DNA from: Denitrovibrio sp.
GTDB taxonomy: Bacteria; Chrysiogenota; Deferribacteres; Deferribacterales; Geovibrionaceae
Assembly: GCA_002869185.1 (NCBI GenBank)
Contig: PKTN01000005.1
Location: 1-64,000, forward strand
Length of the DNA: 64,000 nucleotides
Direction of reading: 5' to 3'
A program made the translations under genes and the position numbers. Below the pieces are notes generated by a model, which had not been told where the DNA came from, did not search any database, and saw only the letters and a program-made list of their open reading frames with translations. Positions 17,471 through 26,550 of this stretch are shown piece by piece. Every line of letters begins with the position of its first letter. The stretch's first letter is position 1.

Positions 17471-20400
17471 ATGACAGAAGAACACGGCAATATTAACCCT
17501 GTACTCACCTCTACAGACGACTACAGTCCTATAAAGCCAGCCCCGTACATAGCAGACCTTCTGCATGAACAACAGGAGTCTAAACGCTCCCTACAGGCTG
17601 AAGCAGCAGAACTATCTTTCTCAGAAAAGTTTAAGATAGCTCAAGAAGAGGAACTCACTCTTACAGTCCTACACAGGAACATGCAAGATTACGGAGATGA
17701 AGACCCTAACTTCAAGATCACCTCTGACATGGAAAAGGAGCTTTCAAAAACTCTTGAGCCTCGATATATCGAAGAGCTGAAGAAAAAAGCACACAACCAA
17801 GCAGCGTATAACGCTCTCACATCTCAATATGAAGTATCACAGCATAATGAAAAGCTCTTAGGAGTTATAGGACTTGAAGGTTTAGGCTACAGAGCCTTAG
17901 CGGCTTTTACAGACCCTACTGAATGGGCAATAGTCGCAGCTACTGAAGGTCTTGCAACCCCTATTGCAGCAGCTTCAAAACTCGGAAGGCTAGGACGCTT
18001 AGGTTTCCGAGGCATAATAGGAGCCGTGGACGGTGGAGCGACTGAAGCCATGAAACAGATAGACGTTAACCACACGCCTATTGATTTCCTATTTGCTGCT
18101 GGTGTAGGTGCTGCTATGAATACTAGCTTAGGTGCTGTTGCTGATTTCTCTTTCAGAAGAGATATGAAACTTCAGCAGATGCTTAAAACTACCCAAGAAG
18201 CCTTAGTAAAAGACCCTAGCAGTCTTTACCGAGCTGAACCAGTTCTTAAAGCTTCAGACCTTGACAAGAGCTTAAACATTCCTGAAGGGTCTATTAAGCT
18301 AAACAGTAAGGCAAGCTTCAAGGACAAAAAACAGCTAGAAGCTCTCTTCGGTAAGAAGATTATTTTCTATGACGATGAAAAGAACCTGACAAACAGTAAA
18401 GGTTTTATGATGCCTGAAGACTCAGAGCGTATTTTTATAAACTCTACCTCTTCAGATCAAGCCGCCTCTGTTTTCGGACATGAACTAGCCCACCACATCA
18501 GGAAAGAGTCTCCTGCTCTATGGAACTCATTAGCTAAAGCAGCTAAAACGACTGATGACGAAAAAGTTAGTAACATCATAGGAAGCCTTTTCAACAACCC
18601 TGAAGCACTAAAAAACATCATTACCAAAGCTGAAGGAGGTCTGAAGGATAAACTAAATCTTAACGTAAAGCAGTTCTTTGAAAAACTCTCCAAGAGTGTA
18701 GAAAAGACTGATTACTTCGAAGATTTCAGAGCCACCAGACATCAACTAGAAAACTCCATCAGCTTATACTTAAAAGAAAATCCTCCATCACGTTCTCTGA
18801 ATAACGGAGGTAACGACTATACAACTGTCAAGTTCAGTAAAGATATTGAATCTAAGGTCTCCAGCCTACCTGTAGAGTCCAGTATGCTGAAAGTTAGATA
18901 CGGAGCATACAAAACCCTTGCCTCTTCATCTGTGAAGTCTGTAAGGGATGCTACAGAGCACTTGATTCTTGATTCTGTAGGTAAGAAAGGAGCTGTAACT
19001 TCTCAAGCTGGGGGTACAGCATCAGAGATAAACAAAATCTTAGAACTGACAGGCAAGGCAAAGTTTTACCAAACCTATAATGTTAGCTTCCGCAAGTGGC
19101 AGAATAGACAAGGTTTTAAACTTTGGGAGACAGACAAAGCACGTACACAGTTCAATGAATCTGTTGGTAAAGCATTCAGGAATCAGAAATACACTGAAAA
19201 TCCTGAAGTAGATGCAGTTATAACCAACATTCAAGAGCATATGAAGGATATCCTTCAAAGAGCTAAGGACGCAGGTGTACACGGTTTTGAAGACATACCC
19301 ACGAACTCATGGTATCTTCCTCGCCTCTACGATACTGTATCAATTAACCGTCTCTACGGAGTCTTAGGAGAGAACCTTAACAGGCTCTTTGCTAAAGCTC
19401 TCAGACAAGGCTTGATTGAGAAAGGTGTCACAGAGATAGACGAAGCTAAGATCATGCGTATCAGTAAGCATATGCTTAAAGTGACAAAAGATAGTCACTC
19501 AGGTCTAATGTCTACAGTCTCCAGCGACTTTGCGAAATATAATAAAGAAACCCTTGTAGACCTACTTGAAAACTTTGATATCCCAAATAATGAACTGTCA
19601 GAGATATTGGAAACCTTCGACGCTATGAAAAAAGCTTCAGACGGTAAGGTTAAACACGCTAAGCAGCGCCTACCCTTTGACGAAGATGTAGAGGAAACCT
19701 TCATAGGCATTGACGGTAATGAATATACTGTCAACATCCAAGACCTGTTCATTAACGATGCTGAAAGGCTGTTCCTGACGTACAACAATACAATGTCGGG
19801 ACATATCGCACTAGCTGAGAAAGGCTTTAAAAGCAAGTCTGACTTTCAGAAGCTCACACACGAGGCTAGAGGAGCAGGAGAGGAAAATACGGCTAAGACT
19901 TTAGAGTTCGTATACAAGGAACTTTTAGGTATGCCTATTGATAAAAACCCATATAGCAAGCTTAACCACCTTGCACGAGGCATTAGAGACCTGAATGTTA
20001 TAACCCGAATGGGACAGGTAGGTTTCTCAATGTTAGCAGAGTCAGGTAACTTGGTGGGACAAGTAGGGCTTAAACATGTCCTACAAAGTGTACCACATCT
20101 GAAGAGCATCTTTAAAAGAGCTGAAGACGGGAAACTGTCCGACGATCTTCTGGCAGAGCTGGAAGAGTTTACAGGTATCGGTAGCGAGTTTATGACGCAT
20201 AGTCCACTCACTAGAGGAGATGATGATTATGAATATCTCGCAAATGAAGCCAGTAACAAGTTCTTCAATAGAGACCTAGGTACAGTTAAACACCTCACTA
20301 GCACGAGCCTTGATAAGGCTAAACGCATCACTAGCGTTCTCGGTGGTATGACACCAATGAACACCTTTAACAAGCGTCTAACTCTTGCCAGCCTTTCACA

Positions 20401-21220
20401 TAAACTTGTGAAAATGGCGCATGGAGAAGCAGACATCCCTGTATCACGTTTAGCGTGGTTAGGTCTTGGTGATCAAATGAAAGCTAGAGTATTCGATCAG
20501 ATTAAGAAACACACTGTATATAAAGACGTAGCAGGTAAAAGAATAAAACAATTAGGTCTGAACAACTGGAACGATGAGGAAGCATTAGCAGCTCTTCAGA
20601 CATTCCTTTTCAGAGCTACTAACAAGATTGTTCAAGAGCCAGATATAGGGGACATGCTCCCTTTTATGAAAACAGAACTCGGTAAACTTCTCTTTCAGTT
20701 CAAAGGCTTCACTATAAGCTCATGGAGTAAACAACTCCTCTCTGAGATACATCATAGAGACTGGAACACTTTTAACTCTTTTATCGCCTCTACAACATTG
20801 GCTACGCTGGGTTACATTACTCAGACATACGCTAACCACTATAACGACCCTTGGGAACTTCGAAAAAGACTTGAAGTATCTGTAGTAGCTAAGAACGGCT
20901 TTGCAAAATCTACATACGCTTCTCTCCTTCCTACAGCATGGGACACAGGAGCAAGCATGTTAGGTTATGAAGCTGCTTTCAGTTACGCAAGATCAACAGG
21001 TCTAGCCTCTGATATCATCGGAGGAAGCCCAGCTAAACAAGTCCTAGACTCTTCTGATGCTTTCTTAAGGCTCTTCAGATCAGTCCTAGACCCTAGTTAT
21101 GACTTTTCGAAATCAGACTTCTATAAGCTTAGAAACTTCATCTTCTTTCAAAACGTCTTAGGTGTTAAGCAAATATTAGATTCTATTCAAGACACACTCC
21201 CAAATGAGTACAGAGGTTAG
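17471..21220 (+). CDS. Very large phage-like protein with HELAHH metalloprotease motif (internal virion protein-like)
   Basis: A 1249-residue protein. The N-terminal 250 residues are helical and include Gly/Ala-rich hydrophobic stretches (LRALAAFTDPTEWAIVAATEGLATPIAAASKLG and IDFLFAAGVGAAMN) that could insert in a membrane. FGHELAHHIRKES near residue 335 is a gluzincin-type HExxH zinc-protease motif. The rest is helical, with RMGQVGFSMLAESGNLVGQVGLK near 855. This architecture resembles the large internal (ejection) proteins of podoviruses, which enter the cell envelope on infection; that is inference from composition. It overlaps the 706-residue gene by 17 bp and ends TAG-TAA. Confidence 0.6.
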   Translation: MTEEHGNINPVLTSTDDYSPIKPAPYIADLLHEQQESKRSLQAEAAELSFSEKFKIAQEEELTLTVLHRNMQDYGDEDPNFKITSDMEKELSKTLEPRYIEELKKKAHNQAAYNALTSQYEVSQHNEKLLGVIGLEGLGYRALAAFTDPTEWAIVAATEGLATPIAAASKLGRLGRLGFRGIIGAVDGGATEAMKQIDVNHTPIDFLFAAGVGAAMNTSLGAVADFSFRRDMKLQQMLKTTQEALVKDPSSLYRAEPVLKASDLDKSLNIPEGSIKLNSKASFKDKKQLEALFGKKIIFYDDEKNLTNSKGFMMPEDSERIFINSTSSDQAASVFGHELAHHIRKESPALWNSLAKAAKTTDDEKVSNIIGSLFNNPEALKNIITKAEGGLKDKLNLNVKQFFEKLSKSVEKTDYFEDFRATRHQLENSISLYLKENPPSRSLNNGGNDYTTVKFSKDIESKVSSLPVESSMLKVRYGAYKTLASSSVKSVRDATEHLILDSVGKKGAVTSQAGGTASEINKILELTGKAKFYQTYNVSFRKWQNRQGFKLWETDKARTQFNESVGKAFRNQKYTENPEVDAVITNIQEHMKDILQRAKDAGVHGFEDIPTNSWYLPRLYDTVSINRLYGVLGENLNRLFAKALRQGLIEKGVTEIDEAKIMRISKHMLKVTKDSHSGLMSTVSSDFAKYNKETLVDLLENFDIPNNELSEILETFDAMKKASDGKVKHAKQRLPFDEDVEETFIGIDGNEYTVNIQDLFINDAERLFLTYNNTMSGHIALAEKGFKSKSDFQKLTHEARGAGEENTAKTLEFVYKELLGMPIDKNPYSKLNHLARGIRDLNVITRMGQVGFSMLAESGNLVGQVGLKHVLQSVPHLKSIFKRAEDGKLSDDLLAELEEFTGIGSEFMTHSPLTRGDDDYEYLANEASNKFFNRDLGTVKHLTSTSLDKAKRITSVLGGMTPMNTFNKRLTLASLSHKLVKMAHGEADIPVSRLAWLGLGDQMKARVFDQIKKHTVYKDVAGKRIKQLGLNNWNDEEALAALQTFLFRATNKIVQEPDIGDMLPFMKTELGKLLFQFKGFTISSWSKQLLSEIHHRDWNTFNSFIASTTLATLGYITQTYANHYNDPWELRKRLEVSVVAKNGFAKSTYASLLPTAWDTGASMLGYEAAFSYARSTGLASDIIGGSPAKQVLDSSDAFLRLFRSVLDPSYDFSKSDFYKLRNFIFFQNVLGVKQILDSIQDTLPNEYRG

Positions 21221-23324
21221 TAACATTCAAAACAATATAAATAATCCTATATCTAGGATAGATGCTTTTATTGCTCCTATGACAGCAGCTCCTTCCACTA
21301 AAGGCAGAGAAGCAGCCGAGCTAGCAGCTTCAATGGGTGAGTTCTTTAAGACTGGAGTTGGTAGTTATACTGAGCTTCAGAAGTCACATAAAAGAGATAA
21401 CGAACGAAAAGCTATCAAAGATCATTTCAGCAGCAAGTATGAACTACCTGATTCGTTCTTTAATACTGGCATGGGCTACGAAGAAGCGTGGCATATGTTA
21501 GACGGTAAAACTACAGCTATAGAGATGGAAGCTCAAACTAACAAAATGTTAGATGAGCTGAAGCCTGAAGCTTTTGATATGAACCAGTCTGAAGAAGAGG
21601 TAGAACAACACGCTACACAGCTTTATGATGACACATTCAAAGAGTTTTACACTAGCGACACTAACTCTTATGCTCTTATAGGAGCAGAACAAACCTTATC
21701 ACTTAACAAGGCTGAATATATCTCCAAGTATATGAAGAAGTTTAAGGATGTCAAAAAGGGTAAAGCGTTAGATAACGTCAGTCACTCTTTTAGACGGCTT
21801 ATGGATACCACATCTTCAGACTTCCCTTTAGAGCTTTCAGAGGATATCACAAATGTTTATGCATCAGGTGAGCATGTAGGTCTTACAAAAGATGAGATCA
21901 ACAGTAGACTGCTCGACACAATAGGGACAACTTTAGCTGATGAGGGACGAACAAAAGACCTTCAATGGCTTACTTCGACTTTTCTTATTGATAAGGAACA
22001 AGGTACAAACCTTCAAGACACTAAGTATGCTAGACAGATTCGTACACTTGTTAACACTTCTGAAAAGATAGCCCATCAAGTAAGTGAAAACCATAAGTTT
22101 AAAACTAAGGTCTCGCTGAATGAATTAGCTGCAACAGTTAAAGACTCTGATGACTGGGAAGCTCTATACACGTCCATAGAAGGGTCTATACAAGAAGGAA
22201 GTCTTTCGCCTGATAGCGGAGCTTCAATCATGAAGACAGCCTCATCAATACTAACCAAGGGAGCTAAGGCATACGCTAAAAGCTCTTACCTAGACATATA
22301 TGATTCTTACGTTAATGACATGTCTCCAAGTAGCTTTCTAAAGAACCTACCTGAAGGGGTAGATATCACAAAGAAAGACTTAGAACTGGTTATTGATAAG
22401 AACCTTGAAAAGAGTTTCAAATATTCAGACATGGGACACTTTTTCTATCTTTCTAAAAGACATAACAAAGCTTATCAGCCTCTTAAAGATTCTCTACATA
22501 TGTCTACGTTAGCTCTGACACATACACCAGCTTTTGAAGCTTCGTATAGTTTATACAAAGACATGAAAGCTGCTCGTGTTCATAGCCTCTACATGGACGA
22601 AAAGACAGAAGCTTTTTACAAAGTTTATGACGACTTCAGAGGTGTTATCCTCGGAGACGGAACGGCTTACTCTGCTGAAGAGTCTTTTACTGCTGCAAGC
22701 AAGATATACGAACTTGACGATAACGTTAAGATTGACTCTGAAACAGCTAGACACCTCAACAAAGGAGCTAAAGGATTAGACTTAACGGGAGCAGATAGAG
22801 CAAAGCTTTATAAATATGCTGTCTACTTCGGTCTAAACCTACCACCTGATAAAGCAGCTGAAAACGCTTTAGACATGTTCGATACTCACAGCTACAAGAT
22901 AGGCTCCATCAAGCAGCCTGTTTTAACTTCCTACAGCGAAGAAGAGCTTAACACCTTCTTAAGTGCTGCGGTCTATAATCTCTATAATGATGCTTTTGAC
23001 TCAGATGACTTCACCATGAAGCCTGACGACTGGAAGAAAGCTGACTCTACAGAATGGTCTTTACTGGATTCAAACGGTATTGTCCGTATGTCAGGGTACA
23101 CCTTAGACGATTTAAAAGAGATGCTAGCTTTGCAGAACGAGGCTGAAGCTGAAGAAGCACAAAAGAAACTAGAAGCTATCAGAGTTAAAGGTGATGAGAT
23201 ACGAAAAGTCTTAAACAAGGATAGAATCCTAGGTAAAGACCTTGAGGACAATCCTTATAACTTAGATAACATAATTGAAAAGTTATTTAACAACAGCAAG
23301 CATGACAACGACAACCATATGTAG
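21204..23324 (+). CDS. Large helical phage-like protein of unknown function
   Basis: A 706-residue, highly charged, alpha-helical protein without signal peptide or clear membrane segment; the last 60 residues are a probable coiled coil (LQNEAEAEEAQKKLEAIR). Its start lies inside the end of the 1249-residue gene (17-bp overlap) with no clear ribosome-binding site, implying translational coupling. By size and partner it may be a second internal virion or structural protein. I do not recognise a domain. Confidence 0.6.
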   Translation: MSTEVSNIQNNINNPISRIDAFIAPMTAAPSTKGREAAELAASMGEFFKTGVGSYTELQKSHKRDNERKAIKDHFSSKYELPDSFFNTGMGYEEAWHMLDGKTTAIEMEAQTNKMLDELKPEAFDMNQSEEEVEQHATQLYDDTFKEFYTSDTNSYALIGAEQTLSLNKAEYISKYMKKFKDVKKGKALDNVSHSFRRLMDTTSSDFPLELSEDITNVYASGEHVGLTKDEINSRLLDTIGTTLADEGRTKDLQWLTSTFLIDKEQGTNLQDTKYARQIRTLVNTSEKIAHQVSENHKFKTKVSLNELAATVKDSDDWEALYTSIEGSIQEGSLSPDSGASIMKTASSILTKGAKAYAKSSYLDIYDSYVNDMSPSSFLKNLPEGVDITKKDLELVIDKNLEKSFKYSDMGHFFYLSKRHNKAYQPLKDSLHMSTLALTHTPAFEASYSLYKDMKAARVHSLYMDEKTEAFYKVYDDFRGVILGDGTAYSAEESFTAASKIYELDDNVKIDSETARHLNKGAKGLDLTGADRAKLYKYAVYFGLNLPPDKAAENALDMFDTHSYKIGSIKQPVLTSYSEEELNTFLSAAVYNLYNDAFDSDDFTMKPDDWKKADSTEWSLLDSNGIVRMSGYTLDDLKEMLALQNEAEAEEAQKKLEAIRVKGDEIRKVLNKDRILGKDLEDNPYNLDNIIEKLFNNSKHDNDNHM

Positions 23325-23336
23325 TTATGCTTTTAA

Positions 23337-23369
23337 GAGTGGGTCTTAGCTATTAAGGCTCACTCAATT
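23337..23369 (+). terminator. Terminator-like hairpin after the large phage-like genes
   Basis: A 12-bp stem (GAGTGGGTCTTA with TAAGGCTCACTC, two G-T pairs) has a 5-base loop and is followed by a mixed A/T tract. Confidence 0.6.
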
Positions 23370-23403
23370 TATAATCTCAGTGAGAGGTTATCTGTAATGA
23401 AGG

Positions 23404-23427
23404 GTAGGTCTAATTAAACAGACCTAC
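23404..23427 (+). repeat. Perfect 8-bp hairpin
   Basis: GTAGGTCT and AGACCTAC with an 8-base A+T-rich loop; no T run. Confidence 0.5.
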
Positions 23428-23715
23428 TCAACTGTCTTACTAAATTATTTCTGTGGAATAGTTCAAGCACTCCTTTACTTTCTCAACCTACGCACCTTTT
23501 TACTAAGCAACTGGGCTATTCCACTCTCCTTTAAAATGACATAAAAATCTGAAACACCCATTAATATAATGATGGAGGCACTTTCCCCCGTGTGCTGCCT
23601 TCCTCAGACCACTAGACCTATATATAAACCCTCCCGAATATATTGACCTTCCAGCGACTACAACGATAGCTCTATTGCTGTCTGTAGATAAATAGAAAGA
23701 AAAGGAGACTCTTCA

Positions 23716-23952
23716 ATGAAAGATGAACGAGTACAACGAAAGATCAGAGAGATTGAACAACAAGGCAAACAAGCTAAAGGCAAGAGACATCTGTTAGCTA
23801 AACTCAGAGGTGAGAAGATCACTAGAGGCGAAGCAATACAAGCTAACTGTTATGAATGTTGTGGGTTCTATGCAGACTCACCTGTACAGGACTGCGGTAT
23901 TACTACATGTGCTTTACACGATTACATGCCTTATAAGGATAAGACTGTCTAA
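23716..23952 (+). CDS. Small cysteine-rich phage protein (zinc-binding type)
   Basis: A 78-residue protein preceded by AAGGAG. The first 40 residues are basic and helical. The second half carries ANCYECCGFYADSPVQDCGITTCALHDYMPY, a spacing of cysteines found in small phage proteins thought to bind zinc; their role is unknown. It is separated from the large-protein operon by a hairpin-rich gap and from the serine recombinase by about 310 bp. Confidence 0.7.
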   Translation: MKDERVQRKIREIEQQGKQAKGKRHLLAKLRGEKITRGEAIQANCYECCGFYADSPVQDCGITTCALHDYMPYKDKTV

Positions 23953-24265
23953 ACAGTTCTTCAAACCCTTATTAATCAGCCTAATCAGGCTCAATCAAAC
24001 CTAAGCTTCTCAGGTATGCTGTATAAGCTACTACACCAAAAGAGGCTCTTCCAAAGGCTAACTGCCTATCTCAATTACTTACTCAACTGTATAGGCACAC
24101 ACAAGCCAGTACAGAACTAACTTTATTACTATGACTTTACATGAGGGTGAGTTTACCGCTTACCCTCAACATTTTAGACTATTTCACAAGAGGGCTTGCA
24201 ATCCTCGCTTATTTTTGTATAATTAACTATGACGTTCAATGTAGTTATTTATACAGGAGTCTGAC
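23953..24265. other. 313-bp gap with the recombinase promoter
   Basis: It contains an AGGGTGAG...CTTACCCT hairpin (24144-24167) and the promoter at 24196-24223. Nothing coding was seen. Confidence 0.5.
24196..24223 (+). promoter_or_regulatory. Sigma-70 promoter of the serine recombinase
   Basis: TTGCAA and a perfect TATAAT are separated by 16 bp, 43 bp before the ATG, which is preceded by CAGGAG. Confidence 0.7.
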
Positions 24266-24964
24266 ATGCAAAGATATGTAGCTTATTACAGGGTCTCGAC
24301 TGCTAAACAAGGGCAATCTGGTTTAGGTCTGGAAGCACAGAAGAAAGCTGTCACAGATCACCTGAATGGTGGAGAGTGGGAGTTAGTAGCTGAATATACC
24401 GAAGTAGAGTCTGGAAAGAACAGCGATAGACCAGAGCTTAAAGAGGCTATAAGAATGTGCAGACTTACAGGGTCTAAGTTACTAGTTGCTAAGTTTGACC
24501 GTCTGAGTAGAAACCTTCATTTCATTACAGGTCTAATGGAATCTAAGGTTCCTTTCACAGCTTGCGACATGCCAGAGGCTACAGAGCTGACTATTCATAT
24601 CATGGCTTCTATGGCACAGTATGAGGCTAAGATGATTAGTCAAAGAACCAAGACTTCCCTTGAAGCTGCTAAAGAAAGAGGCGTTAAATTAGGTACTCAC
24701 AGAGAAGGAGCACACCAGTTCAACAAAGACCACGCTGTAGAAGGTTCTAAGGTCAGCGTAGAGGTTAGACAAGCTAAAGCCAATGAGTATGCTAAAGAGA
24801 TTTATACATATATAGAGCCGTTACAATCGGAGGGTCTTTCCCTTAATGCTATAGCTCGTAAACTTAATACTACAGCCTTGAAAACACCTAGAGGCAAGCA
24901 AGGTAAATGGACACCTACAACTGTTAAGAATATACTTAAGAGGTTAGAACCTAAGACGCACTAA
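24266..24964 (+). CDS. Serine recombinase (resolvase/invertase family)
   Basis: A 232-residue site-specific recombinase. The resolvase domain occupies residues 1-140, with the catalytic Ser in AYYRVSTAKQGQSGLGLEAQ, FDRLSRN, and the helix AQYEAKMISQRT. The C-terminal 60 residues (GLSLNAIARKLNTTALKTPRGKQGKWTPTTVKNIL) are a recombinase DNA-binding HTH. It is small, so it is an invertase/resolvase type and not a large integrase. With the tyrosine integrase at the other end, the element carries two unrelated recombinases; this one may resolve multimers or invert a segment. No inverted repeat target was found nearby. Confidence 0.93.
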   Translation: MQRYVAYYRVSTAKQGQSGLGLEAQKKAVTDHLNGGEWELVAEYTEVESGKNSDRPELKEAIRMCRLTGSKLLVAKFDRLSRNLHFITGLMESKVPFTACDMPEATELTIHIMASMAQYEAKMISQRTKTSLEAAKERGVKLGTHREGAHQFNKDHAVEGSKVSVEVRQAKANEYAKEIYTYIEPLQSEGLSLNAIARKLNTTALKTPRGKQGKWTPTTVKNILKRLEPKTH

Positions 24965-25088
24965 CATATGCATACTTGTTCATGTGTCTTTCTTCTTCTA
25001 TCTATTTTTTTTTGATAGATAAAGAGCTATCTAAAACCTATAATAGACTGTATCTCAGACAAAGTTTCTACAGACTTTATTCATGAAA

Positions 25089-26165
25089 TTACTCATCTTC
25101 TTCTTTAAGAGGCTCACACTCTCCTTCTATAGAAAGACACTCTTTCAAAGCTCTTATTTCTGCAAAGTCAACTTTTAACGCTTCTTTTGTTCCTAAAATA
25201 TCGTCACCTTCTTCCGTACTATCATCTATCACACAATCGACATCACCACCTTTAGTCATGAAGTCCACAAGAGAACTGACAGCTTTTCGAAACTCTGCCT
25301 CTGCCTTTTTATTAAAGCCTTTAATTCTCTCTTTGGCACCTTTAAAAATTATATCCTTCATATGATCTCTGTACTTCTCTTTACGATCTTCTAACCTCGT
25401 TGCGTCTTCTTCAAAATCATCTTTGAATATAAGAAAATCTTCTTTCATCTTTTTCAACTCTAAGGTTTTCATTTCTAGCTGTCTGTATTTAAGCATACAA
25501 TCTAAAGTCACCTTTACTATATTCCCCAAAGTCAATATAAACACTCCTGTAGCAGTAAGCTCTACAATGAATGAGCCTTTCCCTCCACCAACAAGCTTCA
25601 CTTCATCTGGCTGTTCATTAATAGCTATTGATATACCTCTAGTGATATGTCGCCACTCATCAGACCAGCCCAACAGGTCTTCAAAGCTGTTTACATATGC
25701 ATCATTGTCAAATATGACACGTGCTAGATAGTGCCCTTCTGGATAATCATATTCAGTTTTATTCAAAAAAGGTTTCATTGCTAATGCTAAAGCATTATTT
25801 TGCTGAATCCATTGTACAGTAATAGAGTTCATTTTACTTATTTCTGCGACTACTTGTGCAATATCAATAATATTTGAAAATATTTTTATAAGTTTACTGA
25901 ATCCCTTTTCTCCAACATTTTCATACATGCCCGCCATATTAAGAGACTTCAACTGTGAACCAGATAGCATATTCATATTTATACCTTTGACACACTCCAG
26001 CAAAGCCTTCTTCTGTTGTTCAAAGGGTTGTATTGCATGGTTATTTCTTCTTTGAACATTAGCATTGAGAACATTAATAAGATTTGTGTATTTCTGCAGA
26101 AGTTCTGTTTTTACTAACTCTTTATCTACCCACTGAGTTAACTGATAAAGCTCTAATGATTGCAT
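25089..26165 (-). CDS. Membrane/coiled-coil protein of unknown function (element cargo)
   Basis: A 358-residue protein read against the neighbouring genes. The first 190 residues are helical. A Gly-rich GGGKGSFIVELTATGVFILTLG near 195-215 leads into one possible membrane helix, then a long charged coiled coil (LEMKTLELKKMKEDFLIFKDDFEEDATRLEDRKEKY), and the C-terminus is acidic. It lies at the attR end of the element, where cargo such as defence or toxin genes often sits, but I do not recognise the family and assign no function. AGAGG lies about 10 bases before the ATG. Confidence 0.6.
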   Translation of the reverse strand: MQSLELYQLTQWVDKELVKTELLQKYTNLINVLNANVQRRNNHAIQPFEQQKKALLECVKGINMNMLSGSQLKSLNMAGMYENVGEKGFSKLIKIFSNIIDIAQVVAEISKMNSITVQWIQQNNALALAMKPFLNKTEYDYPEGHYLARVIFDNDAYVNSFEDLLGWSDEWRHITRGISIAINEQPDEVKLVGGGKGSFIVELTATGVFILTLGNIVKVTLDCMLKYRQLEMKTLELKKMKEDFLIFKDDFEEDATRLEDRKEKYRDHMKDIIFKGAKERIKGFNKKAEAEFRKAVSSLVDFMTKGGDVDCVIDDSTEEGDDILGTKEALKVDFAEIRALKECLSIEGECEPLKEEDE

Positions 26166-26214
26166 AACTTTTATACCTCTTCATTTATTCACTATACCCA
26201 TCATACCAGACGCG

Positions 26215-26325
26215 AGGTCACATAAAAACAAAACATTTGCGCAAGGTTATGTATATTTATATTTGACAAACGAGGACACATACGAGTACACTTTTACAGG
26301 TTTTAACAGTTCTAACTAGGACACG
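26215..26325. promoter_or_regulatory. Right integrase arm-type sites (three octamers)
   Basis: AGGTCACA at 26215-26222, AGGACACA at 26273-26280 and AGGACACG at 26318-26325, the same orientation as the left set. GAGTACACTT at 26284 echoes AGTACACT at 13099. Confidence 0.6.
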
Positions 26326-26400
26326 AGACCCTAAAAGAAACTTAAATAACTTAGATTCACAAAGACTTTGCAGAAGAGTTAATGAGTTCGACTCTCAGGC

Positions 26401-26414
26401 TCCCTGCACCGCCA
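26401..26414. repeat. attR core of the integrated element
   Basis: An exact copy of the last 14 bases of tRNA-Met, without the rest of the tRNA. It is followed by a strong terminator that probably belonged to the tRNA before integration. Confidence 0.9.
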
Positions 26415-26435
26415 TATAAATCTAGATAGTAAAAA

Positions 26436-26465
26436 AGGCTTAGTGGAAACACTAGGCCTTTTTTT
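26436..26465 (+). terminator. Original tRNA-Met terminator, now beyond attR
   Basis: AGGCTTAGTG pairs with CACTAGGCCT around a GAAA tetraloop, followed by seven T. Confidence 0.85.
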
Positions 26466-26550
26466 ATGCATATTTCACTTTTGATTATTATTTGTTAGTT
26501 GCGAGGGAGTCATGTCGCACAGCCTAAACCATGCGACACAAACAAATTAT

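Larger units (their letters stand above)
23325..23715. other. 391-bp hairpin-rich gap
   Basis: It holds the terminator at 23337-23365, a perfect hairpin at 23404-23427 (GTAGGTCT/AGACCTAC), a long-range repeat GTGGAATAG...CTATTCCAC (about 23453-23528), and a GGAGGCA.../TGCCTTCC hairpin near 23575-23605. No coding ORF is seen. The density of inverted repeats suggests structured RNA or regulatory sequence. Confidence 0.5.
12997..26414. mobile_element. 13.4-kb integrative element, phage-like, in tRNA-Met
   Basis: Bounded by 14-bp direct repeats of the tRNA-Met 3' end. It encodes a tyrosine integrase at the left end, a DUF3800 protein, two large phage-like proteins (1249 and 706 residues), a small zinc-binding phage protein, a serine recombinase and a membrane/coiled-coil protein. 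Integrase arm-like octamers (AGGTCACA or AGGACACA) occur three times at each end. Long gaps between genes contain hairpins and a decayed tRNA. No terminase, portal, capsid, tail or replication gene is visible, so it is a satellite, a remnant or an unfamiliar element type. Confidence 0.88.
26166..26550. other. Right boundary region of the element
   Basis: It holds three arm-type octamers (26215, 26273, 26318), attR (26401-26414), the host tRNA terminator (26436-26465) and an inverted repeat TGTCGCA...TGCGACA (26513-26538). No coding ORF. Confidence 0.6.
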
